Shown: in pieces, positions 55,976 through 62,584 of the stretch
Position numbering within the stretch: position 1 is the first letter of the stretch
Layout of the letters: each line of letters opens with the position of its first letter
NCBI RefSeq assembly: GCF_000013745.1
Contig: NC_007925.1
Coordinates: 4,836,001-4,900,000 of the forward strand
Reading direction: 5' to 3'
Origin: Rhodopseudomonas_A palustris_F
GTDB lineage: Bacteria > Pseudomonadota > Alphaproteobacteria > Rhizobiales > Xanthobacteraceae
DNA length: 64,000 nucleotides
Program-made: the position numbers and the translations under genes
Notes under the pieces: model-generated
Told to the model about the DNA's origin: nothing
What the model saw: the letters and a program-made list of their open reading frames with translations, nothing else
Database searches by the model: none

Positions 55976-56515
55976 TCAGTGGCCTTCGAATTCCATCAGC
56001 GCGCGGACCGGCACGCCCATGTCGCGGATCTTGGCGGCGCCGCCAAGCTCCGGCAGGTCGATGATGAAGCAGGCGGCGACGATCTCGGCGCCGGTCTGGC
56101 GCAAGAGCTTGATGGCGCCTTCCGCGGTGCCGCCGGTGGCGATCAGGTCGTCGACCAGGATCACGCGCTCGCCGGGCTTGATGGCGTCGACGTGCATCTC
56201 GATGATGTCGGAGCCGTATTCCAGCGCGTAGGACATGCTCACCGTGGTGTGCGGCAGCTTGCCCTTCTTGCGGATCGGCACGAAGCCCGACGACACCTGA
56301 TGCGCGATGGCGCCGCCGATGATGAAGCCGCGCGCTTCGATGCCGGCGACCTTGTCGATCTTGGAGCCGGCCCAGGGCTGCACCAATTCGTCGATCGCGC
56401 AGCGGAACGAGCGGGCGTCGCCGAGCAGCGTGGTGATGTCACGGAACAGGATGCCCGGTTTCGGATAGTCCGGGATGGTACGGACGCTGGCCTTGAGATC
56501 GTAGGCGATGGTCAT
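55976..56515 (-). CDS. apt: Adenine phosphoribosyltransferase
   Basis: Salvages adenine with PRPP to AMP. From MTIAYDLKASVRTIPDYPKPGILFRDITTLL it has 179 residues, the usual length; an in-frame ATG at 56545 with a better ribosome site would add ten residues. Motifs: IEARGFIIGGAIAHQ, the flexible loop RKKGKLPHTTVSMSYALEYG, and the PRPP motif VILVDDLIATGGTAEGA. It lies 57 bp after trpE(G) on the same strand, so may be read from the trp promoter. Confidence 0.95.
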   Translation of the reverse strand: MTIAYDLKASVRTIPDYPKPGILFRDITTLLGDARSFRCAIDELVQPWAGSKIDKVAGIEARGFIIGGAIAHQVSSGFVPIRKKGKLPHTTVSMSYALEYGSDIIEMHVDAIKPGERVILVDDLIATGGTAEGAIKLLRQTGAEIVAACFIIDLPELGGAAKIRDMGVPVRALMEFEGH

Positions 56516-56571
56516 CGTAAGGTCTTTCACTGCTGCGACGGACATTCCAAGACGTCCTTTCCAAGTGGCGG

Positions 56572-58734
56572 TCAATTGGCCGGAAGACCAAGCCGGAAGG
56601 CGTTTTCGACGATCCGCAGGCCGACCTCGCCACCGAGCGACATCAGCGATTCGGGATGAAACTGCACGCCGCCGACCGGCAAGGTCTTGTGCTCGATCAC
56701 CATGGCGATGCCGTCCTCGGTGGCGGCGGTGACGGCCAACACCTCGGGCATGCTGTCCTGCTCGACATAGAGCGAGTGATAGCGGCCGATCACGATCTCG
56801 TCCGGCAGGCCGCGCATCAGCGTGCCGCCGCGGACCTGGATCTTCGACGGCCGGCCATGCGCCGGCTGCGCCAATTGCCCGAGCTGGCCGCCGAAATACT
56901 CGCCCATCGCCTGCACGCCCAGGCACACCCCGAAGATTGGCATGTTCTTCTGCAGCCCAGCGTCGATCGTCGCCTTGATCTTGAAGTCCTCCGGCCGGCC
57001 GGGGCCGGGCGACAGCACCAGCAGATCGTAGTCGTTGTTCGCCAGCATCGGCAGCGCGTGGATGTAGCGCACCACGGTGACCTGAGCGCCGACCTGGCGG
57101 AAGTAATCCGCCAGCATGTGCACGAAGCTGTCGTCGTGATCGATCAGCAGCACCTTCTTGCCGGAGCCCGAGGCGTCCGGCGCCAGCGCCGACAGCCGCT
57201 TCGGCGGATCGCCGCGCAGCGCCTGGAACAGCGCCGCGGCCTTGGTCTGACATTCCTTCTCTTCGGCGACCGGATCGGAATCGAACAATAGCGTGGCGCC
57301 GACGCGGACTTCGGCGAGGCCGTCCTTCATCCGGATGGTGCGGATGGTCAGCCCGGTGTTGATGCTGCCGTCGAAATTCACGCAGCCGATCGCGCCGGCG
57401 TACCAGCGGCGGCTCGAGCGCTCGTGGTCCTCGACGAACTGCATCGCCCATAATTTCGGCGCCCCGGTCACCGTCACCGCCCAGGCGTGGGTCAGGAAGG
57501 CGTCGAGCGCATCAAAGCCCGGCCGCAACATGCCCTCGACGTGGTCGACGGTGTGGAACAGTTTTGAATAGGTTTCGATCTGGCGGCGCGCGAGAACTTT
57601 AATTGTGCCCGGCACGCAGACCCGCGCTTTGTCGTTGCGGTCGACGTCGGTGCACATGTTGAGCTCGAATTCGTCTTTCTCCGAATTCAGCAATTGCCGG
57701 ATCTGCTCGGCGTCGCCGATGGCGTCGACGCCGCGCGCGATGGTGCCGGAAATCGGGCAGGTCTCGATGCGGCGCCCGTCCGAGCGCACGAACATTTCCG
57801 GCGACGCCGCCACCAAAAATTCGCCGTCGCCGAGATTCATCAAGGCGCCGTAGGGCGACGGATTGATCCGGCAGAGCCGCTGAAATACTTCCGCCGGCGA
57901 GCGCTCGCACGGCTCGGCGAACAATTGCCCGGGCACCGCCTCGAACAGATCGCCGCGGGCGAACGCCGCGCGGGCGACCTCCACCGTGGCCTGATATTCG
58001 CCGGGGGCGTGATCGGCAAAGCCCTGCCGTGGGCTCTTGGCGTAGACGCTGTCCGGGGTGTCGTGCGACAGCCCCTCGGTGGAGCGGCCGTTCCAGGAGA
58101 ATTCGTAGGCCAGATGCACGCCGCGGCCGGTGGCGCGGTCATAGGCCAACAGCCGGTCCGGGACGTACAGCACGATGTCGCGCTGGTCGGCTTCGCGGGC
58201 GCGCTTTGGCTTCAGATCTTCGAACTGAAACACCAGGTCATAGGCGAAGGCGCCGAACAGCCCGAGCATCGGATCGCCCGGCGAGGCGAACGCCGCCACC
58301 AGCGCCCGCACCAGCGACATCATGCTGGCGCGCCTGGTGCGCTGGTCCTCGTCGACCGGCGCTTCGCCGCGGATGATATGGCCGTCGATCTGGCGGCCGG
58401 CGACTTTGTCGATCACCACGCAGGGCTCCTGCAGGGTGGCGGCGAGGAACGCCAGCAGCACCTCGCCGCGGGCGTTCAGCGCGGTCAACGCGAAGTTGTC
58501 GCCGGTGGAAACCAGCCGCAGCGGCGGATCGGCGAAGCCGAGGTCGAAGCTCTCGTAGCGGCCGGGCACCGTGGTGCCGGACGACAGCATCACGCCGGGG
58601 CGGTGGTCGAGCAGGTCGATCAGATTGTCGAGCGCGTCGCCGCCGGTGAATTGCTGCACGCTGCGCGTCACCGAAAGCCCGCCGGCGGTGGCGTAATCGC
58701 TGCGCGCGGGCAGCGCGAATACGGTTCGGTTCAT
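56572..58734 (-). CDS. trpE(G): Fused anthranilate synthase TrpE(G)
   Basis: 720 residues joining both subunits; makes anthranilate from chorismate and glutamine. The chorismate-binding part (residues 1 to about 500) has RRIETCPISGTIARGVDAIGD, MCTDVDRNDKARV, and HAWAVTVTGAPKLWAMQFVE. A linker leads to the class I glutamine amidotransferase with VLLIDHDDSFVHMLADYF, the nucleophile Cys in FGVCLGVQAMGEYFGG, and VQFHPESLMSLGG for the His/Glu pair. The fused form is typical of rhizobia and relatives. AAGGAG precedes the ATG; a leader peptide with attenuator lies upstream. Confidence 0.97.
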   Translation of the reverse strand: MNRTVFALPARSDYATAGGLSVTRSVQQFTGGDALDNLIDLLDHRPGVMLSSGTTVPGRYESFDLGFADPPLRLVSTGDNFALTALNARGEVLLAFLAATLQEPCVVIDKVAGRQIDGHIIRGEAPVDEDQRTRRASMMSLVRALVAAFASPGDPMLGLFGAFAYDLVFQFEDLKPKRAREADQRDIVLYVPDRLLAYDRATGRGVHLAYEFSWNGRSTEGLSHDTPDSVYAKSPRQGFADHAPGEYQATVEVARAAFARGDLFEAVPGQLFAEPCERSPAEVFQRLCRINPSPYGALMNLGDGEFLVAASPEMFVRSDGRRIETCPISGTIARGVDAIGDAEQIRQLLNSEKDEFELNMCTDVDRNDKARVCVPGTIKVLARRQIETYSKLFHTVDHVEGMLRPGFDALDAFLTHAWAVTVTGAPKLWAMQFVEDHERSSRRWYAGAIGCVNFDGSINTGLTIRTIRMKDGLAEVRVGATLLFDSDPVAEEKECQTKAAALFQALRGDPPKRLSALAPDASGSGKKVLLIDHDDSFVHMLADYFRQVGAQVTVVRYIHALPMLANNDYDLLVLSPGPGRPEDFKIKATIDAGLQKNMPIFGVCLGVQAMGEYFGGQLGQLAQPAHGRPSKIQVRGGTLMRGLPDEIVIGRYHSLYVEQDSMPEVLAVTAATEDGIAMVIEHKTLPVGGVQFHPESLMSLGGEVGLRIVENAFRLGLPAN

Positions 58735-58802
58735 CTGTCCTTGCTCCTTAAACGCTGGCCCCGTCGCAAAACTCGGTGTTGCGGAAGGCTGGGAACGCAG
58801 GG

Positions 58803-58841
58803 CAAACAAACAAAAGGCCGTCGCACTGCGTTGACGGCCTT
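58803..58841 (-). terminator. trp attenuator terminator
   Basis: Read on the minus strand: AAGGCCGTC pairs with GACGGCCTT (58814-58822 with 58833-58841) around a 10-nt loop, followed by ttttgtttgtttg. It lies between the leader peptide stop and the trpE(G) start. Confidence 0.92.
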
Positions 58842-58876
58842 GACGATTGGAAAAATGGAAATCGCACCGGCCACCT

Positions 58877-58924
58877 TCAGAAGGTGGGCCACCAGAGACG
58901 GGAAAGGCGGGCTGCCGTGCGCAT
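58877..58924 (-). CDS. trpL: trp leader peptide with tandem Trp codons
   Basis: 15 residues, MRTAARLSRLWWPTF, with two adjacent Trp codons (58889-58894) near the stop. Directly after, ggtggcc and ggccacc around the stop (58870-58890) form the pause hairpin, and the terminator at 58803 follows. When charged tRNA-Trp is scarce, ribosomes stall at the Trp codons and the terminator would not form. The predicted transcription start falls on or near the A of its ATG, so it may be translated from a leaderless message. Confidence 0.9.
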   Translation of the reverse strand: MRTAARLSRLWWPTF

Positions 58925-58931
58925 GGCGGCT

Positions 58932-58960
58932 AAACCATCATCCACGGCCGGCGATGTCAA
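58932..58960 (-). promoter_or_regulatory. Predicted trpL-trpE(G) promoter
   Basis: Perfect -35 TTGACA (58955-58960 on the minus strand), 17-bp spacer, weak -10 TGGTTT (58932-58937), then seven bases to the trpL ATG. This places the start of transcription at the start codon. Confidence 0.65.
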
Positions 58961-59078
58961 GGCCCGAGCGGCGCGGAGCGGCCCCGACCAAAGGGGGAGG
59001 CGCGGAGCAGGCGCGAGGCCCCGGTTGCAGGGCTGTTGCACTCGGCTAAGCTGCGGGCGGGCTCAAGGAGCGGCGCTG

Positions 59079-59281
59079 ATGCGCTACGCCATCGTAATCG
59101 AACAGGCGGCAATTATTCGGCCTATGTGCCGGACCTGCCGGGCTGCGTCGCGACCGGCGACAGCGTCGCGGCGGTCGAGACTGAAATCCGCGCCGCCATT
59201 CGCTTTCACATCGACGGTTTTAAAGAGGACGGCCTGCCGGTACCCGCCGCCACCAGCATCGCGGCTTACGTCGAAACCTGA
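59079..59281 (+). pseudogene. HicB-type antitoxin with a one-base frameshift
   Basis: MRYAIVIEQA from the ATG at 59079 (AAGGAG upstream) and then, in another frame, GGNYSAYVPDLPGCVATGDSVAAVETEIRAAIRFHIDGFKEDGLPVPAA, the HicB core, to the stop at 59279. One G is missing near 59110. No hicA toxin is adjacent. Solitary HicB-like proteins are common; this copy is probably dead or a sequencing error. Confidence 0.8.
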
Positions 59282-59469
59282 TCGGGGCGACCCGCCCGGC
59301 TGCAATGGCCGTCAAGCGAACCTCATCCCGCCGCAGGCGGCTGTGCCCCCTGTGGAAAAGTCGCAGATCTCAATCGCGCCGGAATGGCGGAAAAATTCCG
59401 CCTCAATCCGGCGACGATACTTCGTCGATACGGCAAGTGACCGTAGCAGCAACCGACCGAGGTGGCGTG

Positions 59470-59697
59470 ATGGGTAACCGGATTGACGCGCAGATCGACG
59501 ACATCATCGCTTCCTGCGACGGCAACCTCGTCGGCGCGATCAAGGCGCTGATCCTGGTCAACGAGCGGCTGGAATCCGAGATCGCGCGGCTGCAGGCGGC
59601 GGCTCCGGTCGCGAACTGTGCCGACGAAAGCCCGCTGCAGCCACAGGCTCCGCTCACGCCTTCTTCAGAAACTCGGTGCGCAGCACCAGCCCTTTGA
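59470..59697 (+). CDS. Small conserved hypothetical protein
   Basis: 75 residues from MGNRIDAQIDDIIASCDGNLVGAIKALILVNERLESEIARLQ: a helical N-terminal half with a possible short coiled coil, then an Ala/Pro-rich tail. The last 15 residues are encoded inside the left copy of the 58-bp repeat, so the end may have been altered by the insertion next to it. Function unknown. No ribosome site is obvious beyond GGTGGCG. Confidence 0.55.
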   Translation: MGNRIDAQIDDIIASCDGNLVGAIKALILVNERLESEIARLQAAAPVANCADESPLQPQAPLTPSSETRCAAPAL

Positions 59698-59710
59698 CCT
59701 TGTCGGTGCG
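59653..59710. repeat. Left 58-bp direct repeat (displaced phnA 3' end)
   Basis: Identical over 58 bp to 60894-60951. On the minus strand it encodes RTDKVKGLVLRTEFLKKA and the stop, the last 18 codons of the phnA-like gene. It is an att-like boundary of the inserted segment. Confidence 0.97.
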
Positions 59711-59720
59711 CGGTGTCGGT

Positions 59721-60380
59721 CTACGCCGCCGCCGGCACCATGTCGGCCAAGGTCCGCAGAATCGCGACGAACCGCTCGAGCAGTCCGTCATCCACCACGG
59801 CATCGAGGTCGCCATGCGCGACCGCGTTGCGTGGCGCGATGGCGCGCCGCAGCACATGGGCTTCGTCGGGCGTGACATAGCCGTCCGACGCCAGCACCTC
59901 GACCAGGCGGGCCGGCGTCTGCGGGCGCTGCAACTGATCGGGGAGCAGCGCCCGCCCGACCGCCTCGAAGGTCGCCCAGGCCATCACCAGCGCCGGGTGA
60001 CGATGACCGGCGGAGAGCAACGTCTCCACCTGCCGAATCGACCCATCGATCAATTGGCGAGAGGCTATCCCCAAGTTTCTGCCGGAGGCCAACGGCGAGG
60101 CATAGAAAACCTGCAGCTCCCAATCGCTCTGACCGGCAAATAGCGACTGCAGCCCTTCAATCTTGTTGTCGGATGGAGACGTCGGGCCGACGATCTCAAT
60201 GGCAATCTTCTTGCCTTTCTTGAGCGCGATGGCATCGGGCCGATAGGCCTGCATGAAAGGCGGAAGAATCGCCGGCGAAGGGTTCACATAAACGTCAAAG
60301 CCCTCCGCCTGGTATTTCGGCAGCAGGCTCTCGATCACTTCCGCTTCGCTGCTGCCAAGACTGCTCTCGAGACGGTTCAT
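59721..60380 (-). CDS. PD-(D/E)xK-like nuclease with a HEPN-like C-terminal part
   Basis: 219 residues, I know no exact match. N-terminal part: long helix, then YRPDAIALKKGKKIAIEIVGP, with P48-D49 and E62 in the positions of a PD-(D/E)xK nuclease (AHJR-like REase group); the Lys after the last acid is replaced by Val, so catalysis is uncertain. C-terminal part: helical, with RNAVAHG (R184-x4-H189), the HEPN ribonuclease motif. The gene starts one base into the resolvase stop (TGATG) and its stop is 10 bp from the left repeat. GC is lower than in the neighbours. Confidence 0.75.
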   Translation of the reverse strand: MNRLESSLGSSEAEVIESLLPKYQAEGFDVYVNPSPAILPPFMQAYRPDAIALKKGKKIAIEIVGPTSPSDNKIEGLQSLFAGQSDWELQVFYASPLASGRNLGIASRQLIDGSIRQVETLLSAGHRHPALVMAWATFEAVGRALLPDQLQRPQTPARLVEVLASDGYVTPDEAHVLRRAIAPRNAVAHGDLDAVVDDGLLERFVAILRTLADMVPAAA

Positions 60381-60799
60381 CAGGTGAGGTCCTCGAATGG
60401 ATCGTCGGACAACCGGATATATAGGACAGGCTCGCTCTGGATTAAGGCCTGCTGCAAGACCGGGCTAGGCGAGCCGAACCCGAATACGTTGCCGGGCTCG
60501 AACTTCTGAACCAGCACACGGTGCACCTGTCGATCGTCCAGATAGACATTGCGCCCCAGTGCATCGAGAACCGGCTTGATGATATTGTCGATATCGCCGG
60601 CCATTTCCGAGGCAGGGAAGTAGAACAACGTTGCTGCGATCGGGCTGCCGCTGGCGAAATGCCCCTCCGGCAGCGCCGCCCGACTGGCGGCGATGATCTG
60701 CGCCTTCCACTGTTCGATCGATTCCCGCCGCTTGGCCTGCAAGGAAACCGGCGTTCCCACCACAAGAAATTCCAGCGGGAATTGGATGTCCGCGCCCAT
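60380..60799 (-). CDS. RusA-like Holliday junction resolvase
   Basis: 139 residues. The RusA motif is intact: D69, D71, K75 and D79 in AGDIDNIIKPVLDALG and D88-D89 in VYLDDRQVHRVLVQK; E. coli RusA uses the equivalent D70, D72, K76 and D91. N-terminal LEFLVVGTPVSLQAKRR is also family-like. RusA proteins are mostly prophage-borne and cut four-way junctions. Coupled by a one-base overlap to the nuclease-HEPN gene. ATG at 60799; its ribosome site is weak. Confidence 0.85.
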   Translation of the reverse strand: MGADIQFPLEFLVVGTPVSLQAKRRESIEQWKAQIIAASRAALPEGHFASGSPIAATLFYFPASEMAGDIDNIIKPVLDALGRNVYLDDRQVHRVLVQKFEPGNVFGFGSPSPVLQQALIQSEPVLYIRLSDDPFEDLT

Positions 60800-60893
60800 G
60801 TCGTCGATCGCCCCACCGCGCCGCCGAAACCAAGCTTAGCGCGTTAAAGGGCCGGCTCAACCGGATCCCGTGGCCGTCAGGTCGCCCCCTGCC

Positions 60894-60951
60894 CTCACGC
60901 CTTCTTCAGAAACTCGGTGCGCAGCACCAGCCCTTTGACCTTGTCGGTGCG
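60894..60951. repeat. Right 58-bp direct repeat (3' end of phnA-like gene)
   Basis: Perfect copy of 59653-59710; continuous here with the complete phnA-like gene, so the insertion restores rather than breaks it. Confidence 0.97.
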
Positions 60952-61113
60952 GCCTTCGATTTCGGCCGGGTCTTCGGTGAGGTGGATGTTCTTGATCACG
61001 GTGCCGCGTTTCAGCACGGTGGAGGAGCCCTTCAGCTTCAAATCCTTGATCAGCGTGACGGTGTCGCCCTCGGCGAGCAGCGCGCCGTTGGAATCCCTGA
61101 CCTTGATGTCCAT
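60895..61113 (-). CDS. PhnA-domain protein (YjdM-like)
   Basis: 72 residues from MDIKVRDSNGALLAEGDTVTLIKDLKLKGSS, then LKRGTVIKNIHLTEDPAEIEGRTDKVKGLVLRTEFLKKA. It is the C-terminal SH3-like PhnA domain without the zinc-ribbon part of E. coli YjdM, a common short form. Function unclear; a role in phosphonate use is not proven for the family. Its last 18 codons are duplicated at 59653 by the inserted two-gene segment, and the reading frame stays complete. Confidence 0.88.
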   Translation of the reverse strand: MDIKVRDSNGALLAEGDTVTLIKDLKLKGSSTVLKRGTVIKNIHLTEDPAEIEGRTDKVKGLVLRTEFLKKA

Positions 61114-61218
61114 GTGGTGTCCTCGTGGCGCCGCGCGCATTGGATGAATGGCCGGCACCAAAGCCGAACTGGCGGGCGAAGGCAATGTGGCGCTGCTCCG
61201 CCAACAGACCGCTACACA

Positions 61219-61247
61219 ACAAAAGCGGGGCGGATCGCTCCGCCCCG
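61219..61247 (-). terminator. Intrinsic terminator of ompW
   Basis: On the minus strand gcggggcgga pairs with tccgccccgc around a short loop, followed by TTTTG. It lies 23 bp past the ompW stop. Confidence 0.88.
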
Positions 61248-61269
61248 CCCCGCGCGCAATTATGAAAAA

Positions 61270-61962
61270 TCAGAACTTGTAGGTGATGCCGGTGCCAATC
61301 AGCCACGGATCGAGGTTGACCTTGCCGGAGACCGGCACACCGCCGGCCAGCGTGCCGTTCCAATCCGGGCGCAGCCACAGCTTCTTGACGTCGACGTTGA
61401 AGCCCCAATGATTGTTGATCATGTAGTCGAAGCCGACCTGCACCACCGGCGCCGCGGTGTCCTTGAGGTGGCTGTCGGTCACGGTGCCGCCCGCCGCCGA
61501 CTGGCTGAAGAAGAACGTGTAGTTCACGCCGGCGCCGACATAGGGCTTGAACGCGCCGAAATCGGTGAAGTGATATTGCAGCGTCAGCGTCGGCGGCAGC
61601 AGCCAGGACTTGCCGACGTCGACGCCGGCCAGCGAGCCCGCGCCGGTGACGTGGTTCTTGGTGACGCCGAGGATCAATTCCGCCGCGATGTTGCGGGTGA
61701 AGAAATACGAGATGTCGAGCTCAGGCACCACGACGTCGGAGGTGGCGAGGTCGGAGCCGGCGATGCCGTTGACGGTGCCGGAATCGCGGGTCACGACGCC
61801 GAGCGCGCGCAGCCGGATCATCCAGGGATTCCACGCCTCGACCACGGGCGCCTTGTAGAACGGCTTGCCCGCCGGCATGTCGGCGGCCTCGGCGGTCGCC
61901 GATACCCCATTCAGCGCCGTCGCCAACATCAGCGCCGACATCGCAACCAATAGCTTCCTCAT
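61270..61962 (-). CDS. ompW: OmpW-family outer membrane protein
   Basis: 230 residues. Signal peptide MRKLLVAMSALMLATALNGVSATAEAA, then an eight-stranded beta-barrel with RLRALGVVTRDSG, ELDISYFFTRNIAAELILGVTKN, LPPTLTLQYHFTDFGAFKPYVGAGVNYTFFF, VQVGFDYMINNHWGFNVDVKKLWLR and a final Phe (TGITYKF). OmpW barrels form a narrow hydrophobic channel for small molecules. A perfect FixK/FNR box lies 81 bp upstream, matching known FNR control of ompW in enterobacteria. A strong terminator follows. Confidence 0.93.
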   Translation of the reverse strand: MRKLLVAMSALMLATALNGVSATAEAADMPAGKPFYKAPVVEAWNPWMIRLRALGVVTRDSGTVNGIAGSDLATSDVVVPELDISYFFTRNIAAELILGVTKNHVTGAGSLAGVDVGKSWLLPPTLTLQYHFTDFGAFKPYVGAGVNYTFFFSQSAAGGTVTDSHLKDTAAPVVQVGFDYMINNHWGFNVDVKKLWLRPDWNGTLAGGVPVSGKVNLDPWLIGTGITYKF

Positions 61963-62042
61963 TACCTGCCCCTGTTAGGATTACCCCGCGGGCGCGAGCG
62001 CGCCCGCTGGCGGGAACCAGCGCAGGAAGAGCTTTTCTAAGT

Positions 62043-62056
62043 TTGATCTAAATCAA
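62043..62056. promoter_or_regulatory. FixK/FNR box, TTGAT-N4-ATCAA
   Basis: Perfect dyad TTGAT CTAA ATCAA, 81 bp upstream of the ompW start and 154 bp from the small lipoprotein gene. Its symmetric arms fit the FNR/FixK/AadR consensus, so ompW is probably induced when oxygen is low. Confidence 0.85.
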
Positions 62057-62209
62057 ATCGACGGTGTTTTGGTGTGTGCGTGGCGGCATTGTCACAGCTA
62101 CGCGCGCAACGGTTCGCGGCGCGAATAAGCACCGGTACCATGTGCGGGTAGTATAGACGAAAGGCGCAGACATAGCGCGTCGCTTACTCGGCCTGAGGCC
62201 GCGCCGCGC

Positions 62210-62473
62210 TCAGGGTCGGTCGGGGTGATCCATCATGAACTCGCCGAGATTGCGCTGGGCGCGGTTGGCGCGGGTGATGGCGTTGCTACGCTGGACGTCG
62301 CGGTTCTTGCGGCAGTTGACATAGTCGGTGGAGCCCACCGCGACATTGTTGGCGCGGCAGAACTCGTCGTCGTCGCCCATGTTGGCGGCGGCGGGCACGT
62401 CGTGGCGGGTGGCGCAGGCGGACAGCGTCAGCGCCGCCAGCAGCAGCGCGATCGGGCGGGTCGGGATGGTCAT
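62210..62473 (-). CDS. Small lipoprotein
   Basis: 87 residues. Signal peptide with lipobox LSAC (MTIPTRPIALLLAALTLSAC), then a short polar domain with two further Cys (FCRANNVAVGSTDYVNCRKN) that could form a disulfide, and a basic helix NAITRANRAQRNLGEFMM. Family not recognised. It lies downstream of the acyl-CoA synthetase with 110 bp between. Confidence 0.8.
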   Translation of the reverse strand: MTIPTRPIALLLAALTLSACATRHDVPAAANMGDDDEFCRANNVAVGSTDYVNCRKNRDVQRSNAITRANRAQRNLGEFMMDHPDRP

Positions 62474-62584
62474 GCGCTCTCCTGGACGGGCATTTCGCCC
62501 GCCCAGTTGCCCCGCGATCGCGGCAATTGCAAGTCTTGCGCTGGCAAGTCGGCCGTGACGGCCCGCCTGCCCCGGTGCCCCGGC

